12,617 nucleotides of DNA from CAZKMM01 sp964592965 (GCA_964592965.1 CAZQJX010000070.1:1-12617); one strand, 5' to 3'; positions 1 through 7,103 are shown, numbered from the stretch's first letter. Numbers and translations are program-made. Notes: generated from the letters alone by a model not told the origin.

Positions 1-722
1 ACCTCCAGCACCTTCCAGATGCCGAGATGGTTTTTGCGGGCATAGTTCTCAAGGCGCTGGTAGAGGTGCTGATACTCAAGGTTAGGTGGGACGGTTTTTT
101 TCATTGCATAGCCTTTTAAAACCAAATCCGCATTAACAAAAACATTTTTGCCAAGAAAGACCAATCCCACCAATCTTCCCTTTTCATCATATTTTCTTTT
201 ATCAAAGAGTATTTGCACGATTTTTCCTTCCAGCAAATTCCTCTGATATTCAATTGCCTGCTGGTGAATTTTGGTATTACCTTTAAGCTCCTCAGGAAAA
301 CAAATGCCTTGATATTTAAGCTTCTGACCGCCCTCAAGCAAAATGGTATCACCGCTTATAATTTTCTTTACCCGAGCGCTCACTACTAGCGGATTGGGCT
401 TGCCTCTCCAGCTACAATCAAGCGCTGGGTTATATTGCTTTTTTGGCTCGCTCGCCTTCTGCTCCTTTCTTTTTGTAATTTTTCTAACAAAAGATTTTTT
501 ATAAAAATGATAATTGCCACGAGCATCACGCCAGAAGCCCACACCGCCCTTTTCAAAAGCCTTTTGTTTAGCGTTCTCTTTTAAAAGCGCACGATATGCC
601 TCTGGCAGTTGAGAAGGATTATCTGTTATATGGTAATATCCTTTTTCATCCTGCCAGATGTAAATAACTGCCCAAGCAGAAATTGCGTAAATAATTGCTA
701 TAACTGCGATTAATTTTTTCAT
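1..722 (-). CDS. Exported DUF4124 / staphylococcal nuclease-like protein (partial, 3' end outside window)
   Basis: The frame is open from the ATG at 722 to the left edge (240 codons), so the C-terminus is missing. Residues 1-18 form a signal peptide or N-terminal anchor (MKK, hydrophobic stretch, AWA). Residues 21-40 match DUF4124 (YIWQDEKGYYHITDNP), and a similar motif, FWRDARGNYH, follows at 63-72. A basic linker (about 78-97) leads to an SNase fold at about 113-240, seen from SGDT at 123-126, KGRLVGLVF at 181-189, NADLVLKGYA at 197-206 and the YQRLENYARKNHLGIW end. Against staphylococcal nuclease, Asp21, Glu43 and Arg87 appear kept (D125, E144, R183), but Arg35 is K136, Asp40 is C141 and Thr41 is F142. 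Catalysis is therefore doubtful; nucleic-acid binding or an altered activity is possible. There is no Shine-Dalgarno; a -10 lies right at the start. Family assignment is firm, activity is not. Confidence 0.82.
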   Translation of the reverse strand, partial: MKKLIAVIAIIYAISAWAVIYIWQDEKGYYHITDNPSQLPEAYRALLKENAKQKAFEKGGVGFWRDARGNYHFYKKSFVRKITKRKEQKASEPKKQYNPALDCSWRGKPNPLVVSARVKKIISGDTILLEGGQKLKYQGICFPEELKGNTKIHQQAIEYQRNLLEGKIVQILFDKRKYDEKGRLVGLVFLGKNVFVNADLVLKGYAMKKTVPPNLEYQHLYQRLENYARKNHLGIWKVLE

Positions 723-823
723 TGTTAAAAATTTTAACATAAGAAATTAAAAGAAGAAAACTATTTTTAAACCGGGTTTTAAGATAAGTTGGTTTTGGAT
801 TTTAATCAGTTATAATCTTGAAG
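723..823. promoter_or_regulatory. Divergent promoter region, both transcripts predicted leaderless
   Basis: This 101-bp gap lies between two divergently read genes. On the plus strand TTGGTT (789-794), a 16-bp spacer and a perfect TATAAT (811-816) place the transcription start at about 823, next to the ATG at 824. On the minus strand an extended -10, TGtTAAAAT, lies inside 723-739 and puts the start within about two bases of the ATG at 722; its -35 is poor. Neither start has a Shine-Dalgarno. A perfect 17-bp palindrome, TGTTAAAAATTTTAACA (723-739), covers the minus-strand -10 and could be an operator. Motifs are seen directly; leaderless transcription is inferred from spacing. Confidence 0.6.
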
Positions 824-2548
824 ATGAAAATTTATCGTAAGGAAGAGCTTAAGACGCGGCTGGAGAAAATCTCCGGGCGAGGATACAAGGCTTATAAGCA
901 AATTCAGGCGAGTTATGATTTTAACCTCTACACTCTCCATTTTGACCACATTCAAGGCGACCCATTTGCCAGCCCGAGCAGGGTGTGTGTGGAGATAAGT
1001 AGGGAAAAATCAGGCTTTCCATCTTCTCTTGATTCCAATCCTAGCCGTCGGCTGGCTTTTGAGGACTTTTTAGGGCGCGCTTTTGCGAGAGCAATTCAAG
1101 AGGTGCTTAAAGGGCGCAGGCGCTCTTTTGGCTCAGGAAAAAGCGGTCTTATTGAGATTGATGCGGGCGGGCAAGAGGTTTTAAAAAGAACCGCAGTGCT
1201 TGCAACTGATGAGAAAATAGAGGTGAGATTTTTCGTTGGCTTGCCTGCTAGCGGAAGAACAATTCTTTCTCGGCTAGCTCTTCAAATGTTCTTTGAAGAA
1301 ATTCCAAAGATAGTGCAAAAATCTCTCATCTACAAAAACCTAGATGCAGATGAGCTTGACCAGCACATTGAGGTAGTTGAGGACTGGCATATAATTCAAT
1401 CTCAGCTTGATGAGCGGGGGCTGGTTGCTTTTGTCGCAAACAACAGCATCCTTCCAAGAAGAAGCGGGGTTGACCCCAGGCCATTAATTGGAAAAAATGT
1501 AGTTCTTTTTAAAAGCCCAAAAAGCCTTGAAGTTGAGCTGGAGGTATCAGGCGGAAAGCTCATCTCTGGGATGGGCATTCCCAAAGGCGTGACGCTGATT
1601 GTTGGCGGTGGATTTCACGGAAAGAGCACGCTTTTGGATGCGCTCAGCTTGGGAATATATCCTCATATTCCTGGCGATGGCAGAGAATATGTTGCTAGCC
1701 TTCCTGGCACGGTGAAGATACGGGCTGAAGACGGAAGAAGGATAGAAAAAGTGGATATATCTCCTTTTATCTCCAATCTTCCTTTTGGCAAAGACACCCG
1801 CTCATTTTCCACAGATAATGCCAGTGGCTCTACCTCGCAATCCGCCAATATAATTGAAGCACTTGAAATGGGCGCAAAGGTTCTGCTCCTTGATGAGGAC
1901 ACTTCAGCAACCAATTTTATGATTCGTGACCAGAGAATGCAGAGGCTGGTGGTAAAAGATAAAGAGCCAATCACTCCCTTTATTGACCGGGTGCGGGAAA
2001 TGTATGAAAGGTTTGGGGTAAGCACCATATTGGTTATGGGCGGAAGCGGTGATTACTTTGATGTTGCTGATACTGTAATCCAGATGGACGAGTATCTGCC
2101 CAAAAATGTGACCGAGCAGGCAAGAAAAATTGCAAACGAGCTTCCGCTTCAAAGAAAATGGGAGGCGCCCGAGCCTATGAACCTTCCTTCTCCACGCAAA
2201 CCGCTTAAAAACTCATTTAACCCGAGCAGAGGGAAAAAAGAGGTTAAAATCAGTGCCAAAGGTCTCAAGCAGATTGTTTTTGGTAAAACTGCTCTTGACC
2301 TATCTGCGCTGGAACAATTGGTGGATACTTCACAAACACGAGCCATAGGCGAGCTGATTTATCTTTACAGCCAGCGATACTTGGAGCGCTATCCTGACCT
2401 GCAAAGCGGAATTGATGCGCTTTACAAAGACATTGAGGAGCGAGGCTTGGACATTGCAGTGCCTTGCCGAAGGGGCGACCTTGCCCTTCCGAGGAAATTT
2501 GAGCTGGCAGGCGCCATCAACCGAATGCGCACATTAAAAATCAAATAA
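824..2548 (+). CDS. Predicted ATPase of the ABC class (COG3044 / MRB1590 family)
   Basis: This 574-residue protein is full length for the COG3044 family (Pfam ABC_ATPase). The N-terminal region holds a conserved SGKSG segment (104-108) followed by EIDAGGQ and the GLPASGR motif (139-145). The ATPase core has Walker A GGGFHGKST (261-269), an ABC-signature-like SGSTSQ (334-339) and Walker B VLLLDED (353-359, D357/E358). The C-terminal part (about 450-574) fits the MRB1590_C-type extension. There are no membrane segments, so it is a soluble cytoplasmic ATPase and not a transporter subunit. The trypanosome homologue MRB1590 binds RNA through a pore next to its ABC fold, so an RNA-related job is plausible; bacterial members remain uncharacterised as far as I know. 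I chose ATG 824 over the in-frame TTG at 818 because TATAAT at 811-816 leaves the TTG upstream of the expected transcription start. Confidence 0.9.
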   Translation: MKIYRKEELKTRLEKISGRGYKAYKQIQASYDFNLYTLHFDHIQGDPFASPSRVCVEISREKSGFPSSLDSNPSRRLAFEDFLGRAFARAIQEVLKGRRRSFGSGKSGLIEIDAGGQEVLKRTAVLATDEKIEVRFFVGLPASGRTILSRLALQMFFEEIPKIVQKSLIYKNLDADELDQHIEVVEDWHIIQSQLDERGLVAFVANNSILPRRSGVDPRPLIGKNVVLFKSPKSLEVELEVSGGKLISGMGIPKGVTLIVGGGFHGKSTLLDALSLGIYPHIPGDGREYVASLPGTVKIRAEDGRRIEKVDISPFISNLPFGKDTRSFSTDNASGSTSQSANIIEALEMGAKVLLLDEDTSATNFMIRDQRMQRLVVKDKEPITPFIDRVREMYERFGVSTILVMGGSGDYFDVADTVIQMDEYLPKNVTEQARKIANELPLQRKWEAPEPMNLPSPRKPLKNSFNPSRGKKEVKISAKGLKQIVFGKTALDLSALEQLVDTSQTRAIGELIYLYSQRYLERYPDLQSGIDALYKDIEERGLDIAVPCRRGDLALPRKFELAGAINRMRTLKIK

Positions 2549-2550
2549 AC

Positions 2551-2610
2551 CTGACGCTGGAAAATTTTTCTGCTAAAATTTAGAGATTTCATAACCAAGG
2601 AGGGGCGAAG
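2551..2610 (+). promoter_or_regulatory. Promoter and strong ribosome binding site of the PHP hydrolase gene
   Basis: CTGACG (2551-2556), a 17-bp spacer and TAAAAT (2574-2579) preceded by TGC form an extended -10 promoter starting just after the stop codon of the ATPase gene. The expected start near 2586 gives a leader of about 25 nt. AAGGAGGGG at 2597-2605 is a near-perfect Shine-Dalgarno, about 7 nt from the ATG at 2611. This suggests the gene can be expressed independently of the upstream ATPase gene. No terminator is visible between them, so read-through is also possible. Confidence 0.55.
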
Positions 2611-3921
2611 ATGAGGGCGAAAAGAGCAGGATTTGTCTGGCTTGCGATTATATTTCTTACTTTTAGCTGTGCCAGTTTATTAAAAGAAAAACCGGTTCCG
2701 CTTGAGGAAAAAAGAGAAAAACCGCTACATACTCCCATCTGGCATTATGATGGCTGGGTGATTGCTCGTGGCTCTGTGCACAATCACACCATCTACAGCG
2801 ATGGCTGTCGCACTCCTGAGGATTTAATCGCACAGGCAAGAAATGAAGGGATTGCAGTTCTAGCCATCACTGACCACAGAGAAGGAAAGGTTTGTCTTGG
2901 CAAGCGCACCTGCCTTGACCTTGGCGGAGTGGATTCCCCTAAAAGAGGCGGATACAAAAAATATCTTGAGCACCTGCAAAAATTGGCTGAGGAAAGCGAA
3001 ATGCCTATTTTGATTTATGGTGTGGAAGTTGCTCCTTATTTCTGGAACTCTCGCTCCTTTCCCTGGCTACTTATTCGCGGAGAAAACTGGCACTTTACAA
3101 CCTATGGCATAGATAACTACCAAGTTTATGAAAAAATGCCTGCAAGAAAGCGCATCAATTTTCGCTCTGAGCCAGAGCCCGGAATTGAACCTTACAACAA
3201 ATTTGTCAATTATATTTGTGAAAACCGCGGATTTGTGTTTCAGGCGCATCCTGAAAGCGCAAGCAACGATTGGATATTGACCATCCACGCTTGGGCGCCT
3301 GCTCCCACTCATCTTACCGCAAAACTTCCAAAACTTACTGGCGTGGCAGTTATTCCAGAAGGTTTTAATCAGGTAGGAGCGCCAGGAGGAGAGTGGGACC
3401 AGGCGCTTTTCCAGTATCTTGCTGGCTACAGGGAAAAACCGCTTTGGGCGTGGGGAGAGGCAGATTTTCACTGCCCACCTGGCACCCTGCGCATCGGCAC
3501 CACGCTTTTTTATCTGCACGAATTCAGCCGAGAAGAAGTTTTTAATGCCATTAAGCAAGGAAGAATGGTTGCGCTTATGGGCGAGGATTTTCAGGAAGTT
3601 TTTGTAACTGAATTTTCTGTGGGCAGCAATAAAACTTCTGCCAAAGAAAAGATTATGCTGGGAAAAGAGGTTGTGCTTAAAGGCGCTCCTTTGGTCAAAT
3701 TTTCGCTCAACAAAGAAGTTCCTTTAAAACAAGCCCGTTTAATCCGCAACGGCAAGGTTATTTACACAACCACATCCTGCAAATTCCAGTATCTAGATGA
3801 AGAAGCCTATAAGAAAAAGCTTTATTGCTACTATCGCGTTCAGCTGATTGGCAGGGGAAAGCTTGAGCCTGGAAAAGCTAATTTGCTTTTCACCAATCCT
3901 GTTTTTGTCCGCTTCCAATAA
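2611..3921 (+). CDS. Exported PHP-domain metallohydrolase (CehA/McbA-like), possible lipoprotein
   Basis: The protein has 436 residues. A basic start and hydrophobic stretch end in LTFSC (C20), an imperfect lipobox with Thr at -3, so a lipid anchor is likely but not certain. The PHP metal-site residues all appear present: H57 and H59 in SVHNHT, D64 in SDG, H89 in ITDH, E139 in YGVEVAP, H213 in QAHPES, and D285/H287 in GEADFH. This arrangement is typical of the CehA/McbA branch of PHP phosphoesterases and esterases, which use bound metals for hydrolysis. Residues after about 330 look like a C-terminal beta-rich domain. The substrate cannot be told; location would be periplasm or envelope. The start is fixed by the strong Shine-Dalgarno. 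Its upstream neighbour is the cytoplasmic ATPase, with no evident functional link. Confidence 0.85.
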   Translation: MRAKRAGFVWLAIIFLTFSCASLLKEKPVPLEEKREKPLHTPIWHYDGWVIARGSVHNHTIYSDGCRTPEDLIAQARNEGIAVLAITDHREGKVCLGKRTCLDLGGVDSPKRGGYKKYLEHLQKLAEESEMPILIYGVEVAPYFWNSRSFPWLLIRGENWHFTTYGIDNYQVYEKMPARKRINFRSEPEPGIEPYNKFVNYICENRGFVFQAHPESASNDWILTIHAWAPAPTHLTAKLPKLTGVAVIPEGFNQVGAPGGEWDQALFQYLAGYREKPLWAWGEADFHCPPGTLRIGTTLFYLHEFSREEVFNAIKQGRMVALMGEDFQEVFVTEFSVGSNKTSAKEKIMLGKEVVLKGAPLVKFSLNKEVPLKQARLIRNGKVIYTTTSCKFQYLDEEAYKKKLYCYYRVQLIGRGKLEPGKANLLFTNPVFVRFQ

Positions 3922-4114
3922 ATGGAATACAAAAGCTAGTGGCGGGTCTTGAAAAAATTTATTTACAGATTTTAATCTAGCAAATTAAAAATATAGAACA
4001 AGTTTAATATTTTATTGATTTGGATTAATTATTGCATAAATTATAAAATAAATAATAAAGAATTAAAAAAATTTACAAACCAATTTTTAAAAGCAAGCTC
4101 AAAAATACCTTATG
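3922..4114. other. AT-rich convergent intergenic region
   Basis: This 193-bp gap lies between the 3' ends of the PHP gene (plus) and the COG1600 gene (minus). From about 3950 on it is almost all A and T. The best inverted repeat is ATTTTAAT at about 3969-3976 against ATTAAAAAT some 7 bases later, with one bulge and almost no G-C pairs, so I do not call it a terminator. No ORF with a ribosome site is seen. Confidence 0.5.
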
Positions 4115-4903
4115 TTATTTCCCAATCGGGCAGGAATTAAGGCAATTAAAGCAGTAGTAAAAAATTCCCATATTAAGGTTCTGCCAGTATTCCCAAAATT
4201 CTGGACTAAGAATAAGATTAATTTTTTCATCTTCGCTAGGAGCTTTGATTAGCTTAATGGCAAATCTAATTAATCCGGGAAGACCATATTTGAGATTCTG
4301 TCGGGCGCAGAGCTTAGATGCCTCTTCTCCTTCTTTTCGCAGGGCACCGCTCGGACAGCTTTTTATGCAAAGCTCGCAATCACCGCATAAATCTTGGTTA
4401 AGGGGCTCTCCTGGGTCAAGCTCTGCGCTGGTGAGAATTGCACCGAGCCGAACTCTAGGACCAAATTCTTTTGTAATAAGCAAACGATTTTTTCCTATAA
4501 CACCTAAGCCAGCAAGGTATCCGAGCTCGCGCAGGCTCAGCTCGGCAATTAATCCCTGCGTGTGCGCGTCCATTGGCACAGGTAAATAAGTGGGAACAGG
4601 GCAGGCGCTAAAACCGCGCTCATCCAGCTCCTTCATCAAAGCAAAATTTATGCGTCCGAGCTCATTATAAAGCAGGCTGGTGGAAAATTGAGGAATCCTG
4701 ATGTTCTTTTGAGCGCAAGCAATTGAAGAGCTTACCATCCGCACAGCAAAAACCAAAATACTGCGAGCGCCAGAGTCTATTTTGTTAATTTCTTCAATGG
4801 CACGGGGATTTTTCTCTAGCTGCTCAATCCGCAAAGAGCCAACCAAATCCGCTCCTAAATCTTTTGCCTTTTGAAAGATATTTTCTGTAAGGCTCATCTG
4901 CAC
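4115..4903 (-). CDS. Short COG1600 (QueG-related) double [4Fe-4S] cluster protein
   Basis: The protein has 262 residues. The middle part carries the COG1600 hallmark GYLAGLGVIGKNRLLIT (128-144) followed by FGPRVRLGAILT. Two cysteine sets follow: CGDCELCIKSCP (C173, C176, C179, C183), with C199 nearby, and CFNCLNSCP (C251, C254, C258). Eight cysteines in this order suit two [4Fe-4S] clusters. It is much shorter than epoxyqueuosine reductase QueG (about 380 residues), lacks the C-terminal HEAT-like part and ends just after the last cysteine motif; the segment before the GLG motif (VPMDAHTQGLIAEL) does not read like QueG. I call it a redox or electron-transfer protein of unknown substrate, not QueG. 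GTG (4903) and ATG (4897) are both possible starts; AGGA lies 4 and 10 nt upstream of them. It follows the membrane-protein gene by 19 bp, so it is probably the last gene of that operon. Confidence 0.78.
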   Translation of the reverse strand: MQMSLTENIFQKAKDLGADLVGSLRIEQLEKNPRAIEEINKIDSGARSILVFAVRMVSSSIACAQKNIRIPQFSTSLLYNELGRINFALMKELDERGFSACPVPTYLPVPMDAHTQGLIAELSLRELGYLAGLGVIGKNRLLITKEFGPRVRLGAILTSAELDPGEPLNQDLCGDCELCIKSCPSGALRKEGEEASKLCARQNLKYGLPGLIRFAIKLIKAPSEDEKINLILSPEFWEYWQNLNMGIFYYCFNCLNSCPIGK

Positions 4904-4922
4904 CGCTTCCTGTTAAATTTTT

Positions 4923-5609
4923 TCAGGCTATTTTATCAAAAAGCTTTTTAGAGGTTTTTGAAAAAATTATATAAGCGCCTAAAAAAACAAGAAGGGAATC
5001 AATTAAAATAGGCACGAGCGCAGGCGCACCGCCTGCCTTTTCCTCCAATCTTCCCCAATAAGGAACAGGCAGATGAACAAAAATATCTTTATTAATCCAA
5101 GTCCAGAAAATAGCACTAGATATGTCCCACAAGCCTGCCATTATAATCATTGTTGCGAGGAATTTTCTTTCTCTGAGCAAAAGGAACAATCCCAGCCCGT
5201 ATCCATTCATTGCCAGATACCTGAGCTGGGCAGGTCCGAGATAAAAAACTTTTTTGCTGAAAAACTCCGCCAGCAAAATACTACCAGATATAAGCATTAA
5301 ATATATCCCAAGTCGGCATATCCTTCTGTTTTCAAAAAAGCAAAGGCAAAACCCACTGCTAATCAGAATCAATCCAATTCCCACCATAGCTAGATGAGCT
5401 GTCTGAATTCTGCCCAGTTGAGGGAAAAAGTGAACAAGCTCTCCTAAAGGGCAAATCACCAGATATTGATAAGAATTGGTAATATCAGAAAGATATTTAA
5501 CTGGCGCTTTTCGCTCAAGAGCTGGCTCTAAAAGAAGCATTCCCAGAACATAAAACAAAGCAAAAATCCAGGCAAAAGTTTTTATCTGTTTTTTGCTTTT
5601 TTCCTTCAT
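4923..5609 (-). CDS. Six-helix membrane protein of unknown function
   Basis: I do not recognise the family. The 228-residue product has a basic N-terminus (MKEKSKKQIK) and about six hydrophobic segments, at roughly 11-28, 70-92, 98-116, 128-146, 150-170 and 197-216, so it should span the inner membrane. Residues 29-68 and 171-196 form the two longest loops between helices. Charged or polar residues near membrane ends include E115, R130 and D162, but no catalytic motif stands out. It sits 43 bp after the SRPBCC gene and 19 bp before the COG1600 gene on the same strand, which supports a three-gene operon. The ATG has no clear Shine-Dalgarno (AACACGCTG just upstream). A membrane partner for the exported SRPBCC protein or for the Fe-S protein is possible but only inferred. 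Confidence 0.75.
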   Translation of the reverse strand: MKEKSKKQIKTFAWIFALFYVLGMLLLEPALERKAPVKYLSDITNSYQYLVICPLGELVHFFPQLGRIQTAHLAMVGIGLILISSGFCLCFFENRRICRLGIYLMLISGSILLAEFFSKKVFYLGPAQLRYLAMNGYGLGLFLLLRERKFLATMIIMAGLWDISSAIFWTWINKDIFVHLPVPYWGRLEEKAGGAPALVPILIDSLLVFLGAYIIFSKTSKKLFDKIA

Positions 5610-5652
5610 CAGCGTGTTTAATTAAATTTTCAATCAGCGATTAAAACAATTT

Positions 5653-6930
5653 TTATTTGTTCAATTCTTTTTTAACGGAGTTAATGGTCGCCATAGACTG
5701 GCAGGCAAGAATAGCATATTCAAGAGTTGGCTCTACCTTAAGGGCATAGCGAACAATAAATCCCAGCTGTCTTAAATCCGCTGTGCTTGCGTAAAAAATA
5801 AGTGTTTTATTTTTCCCAGAGGGAATTAGCTTCCAGAAGGCTTGTGCATCTGGTGCCTGCGTTCGCTTTATTTCCCAGATGATTTTTTCAGGCGGATAAA
5901 ACTTATATTCCCAAGTCCTTTGAAATCGGTAGTGAACAAATCCCAAATTTAAATCAAAATCCCAGCGGTAAATTGCCTGATTGGCGTTTTTCTTTACCAG
6001 TTCCACTTTTCTTACTCCTGAAACAAAATCAGGATAGCGGGAGAAATCAGAAATCAAATTATAGCTTGTCTGAATATCTTTTTTTACCAGTGCCCCTGCA
6101 ATTACATAAACAGTAGGACCATCTTCCAAAACCAGCAAATTGCCTCTTTTCAAAAACCTCTCCAGGCTCTCGGGCGCTGAATTTAAGATTTTATCTATAC
6201 TTTGGGAAGGCTTTTTATTTGAAGCAATAGGAGCGGATTTTTGGAAGAATCTACGCTCCGCCTCTTTTTTAATGGCACGGACAATCATTGTTGCTGTGCT
6301 CAGATTGGTCATCATCTCCAGCACAGGCTCGTGCGAATAAATGGCTTTGAGAAATCTGCTTCTTGGCTCTGAATAAACTGAATAAAAAGCCATTGTCCTT
6401 CTGCCATCAGGAGTGGGGATAAGTTCCCAGAAGCCGACATTTTTATCAAACTCTCCCCAGCACAGGCTCCAATCTATCCGATAAGGTGGCTGGCGGTAAT
6501 CATAAAGACCATAGCTGAGCCGGTAGCGCAAAAAAGACATTTTAATATAAACTGTAAGGTTTACCTGATAAAGCCCATCAAAAAGCTTTTTTGCCTGCGC
6601 CCGCTCGGTCATAGGCACGAACTCGTGCATATGCTCGGAATCGGTCACCACTTCCCAGACCAGCTCAACAGGAGCATTTATTAAAATTCCAGCTGAGCTC
6701 ATCCAAGGAATTTCTTTTGGGGAATCAAAAAATAAAATCACCTCTCCGCACTCAAGCAATTTTTCCAAAAGCACAGAATCAGATGGCTGGGGAAGGATAT
6801 GCTGATTCCAAGTGATGCGCATCATCTGCTTGATTTCTTTTAAACCTCTGGGCGCAGGTATTCTTTTTTCCCCTCCATAAAGGGCAAAGAAAATTCCTAA
6901 AAGAAAAATTACTAAAAGGAGCTTTTTCAT
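5653..6930 (-). CDS. Exported protein with two SRPBCC (START/Coq10-like) domains
   Basis: The 425-residue product begins with a signal peptide (MKKLLLVIFLLGIFFALYGG). Two repeats of one fold follow. Repeat 1 (about 55-228) contains GILINAPVELVWEVVTDSEHM, GFWELIP and EPVLEMMTNLSTATMIVRAIKKE. Repeat 2 (about 256-424) contains ALVKKDIQTSYNLISDFSRYPDF, AFWKLIP and EPTLEYAILACQSMATINSVKKEL. Conserved features recur in the same order, so the gene arose by internal duplication. SRPBCC domains form a hydrophobic cavity that binds lipids, quinones or polyketides; with a signal peptide this one would act in the periplasm or envelope. A linker at about 229-255 is Ser/Lys/Pro-rich. It heads the operon with the membrane and COG1600 genes. 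AGGA lies only 2 nt from the ATG, too close to be a good ribosome site. Confidence 0.8.
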   Translation of the reverse strand: MKKLLLVIFLLGIFFALYGGEKRIPAPRGLKEIKQMMRITWNQHILPQPSDSVLLEKLLECGEVILFFDSPKEIPWMSSAGILINAPVELVWEVVTDSEHMHEFVPMTERAQAKKLFDGLYQVNLTVYIKMSFLRYRLSYGLYDYRQPPYRIDWSLCWGEFDKNVGFWELIPTPDGRRTMAFYSVYSEPRSRFLKAIYSHEPVLEMMTNLSTATMIVRAIKKEAERRFFQKSAPIASNKKPSQSIDKILNSAPESLERFLKRGNLLVLEDGPTVYVIAGALVKKDIQTSYNLISDFSRYPDFVSGVRKVELVKKNANQAIYRWDFDLNLGFVHYRFQRTWEYKFYPPEKIIWEIKRTQAPDAQAFWKLIPSGKNKTLIFYASTADLRQLGFIVRYALKVEPTLEYAILACQSMATINSVKKELNK

Positions 6931-6968
6931 TTCCTATAAATTCTGCCATAGCTAGATTTGTTTTTAAA
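6931..6968 (-). promoter_or_regulatory. Candidate promoter of the SRPBCC operon
   Basis: On the minus strand TTTAAA (6968-6963), a 17-bp spacer and CAGAAT (6945-6940) preceded by TGG give a moderate extended -10 promoter. The expected start is near 6933, leaving a leader of about 3 nt before the ATG at 6930. This matches the leaderless pattern at other operon starts here. Each hexamer has four of six consensus bases, so it could be chance. Confidence 0.35.
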
Positions 6969-6996
6969 GAAAAATTTTTCAGGATAAAAACGCAGG

Positions 6997-7033
6997 GCTT
7001 TTAAAAGCTTGGAAAATTGATAAAAAGCTTTTT
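6997..7033 (-). terminator. Weak candidate terminator downstream of lpdA
   Basis: Two 12-bp palindromes lie here, GCTTTTAAAAGC (6997-7008) and AAAAAGCTTTTT (7022-7033). Together they allow an 8-bp stem, AAAAGCTT with AAGCTTTT, with a 14-nt loop and a T-run on the side away from lpdA. Only two pairs per stem are G-C, so termination would be weak. It lies about 70 bp past the lpdA stop, between two transcription units on one strand, where a terminator is expected. Confidence 0.3.
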
Positions 7034-7103
7034 CAGATTTTCAGATATATTGTGCTTCATCAGCACTTCTAAAAGCGAAAAGTTCTTAAAGGCATAAACA
7101 GAT

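Noticed and set aside
116..352. 78-codon minus-strand frame
   Set aside because: It is out of frame inside the nuclease-like gene, whose frame is continuous and carries recognised motifs.
818..823. TTG at 818 as the start of the ATPase gene
   Set aside because: TATAAT ends at 816, so the transcript should begin at about 823; the ATG at 824 is the better start.
1663..2028. 121-codon minus-strand frame
   Set aside because: It is antisense to the ATPase core and shows no domain.
3067..3558. 163-codon minus-strand frame
   Set aside because: It lies wholly inside the PHP hydrolase gene, shows no recognisable domain and is an antisense shadow.
4115..4903. Epoxyqueuosine reductase QueG
   Set aside because: Length, missing C-terminal part and the segment before the GLG motif do not fit; only COG1600 membership is supported.
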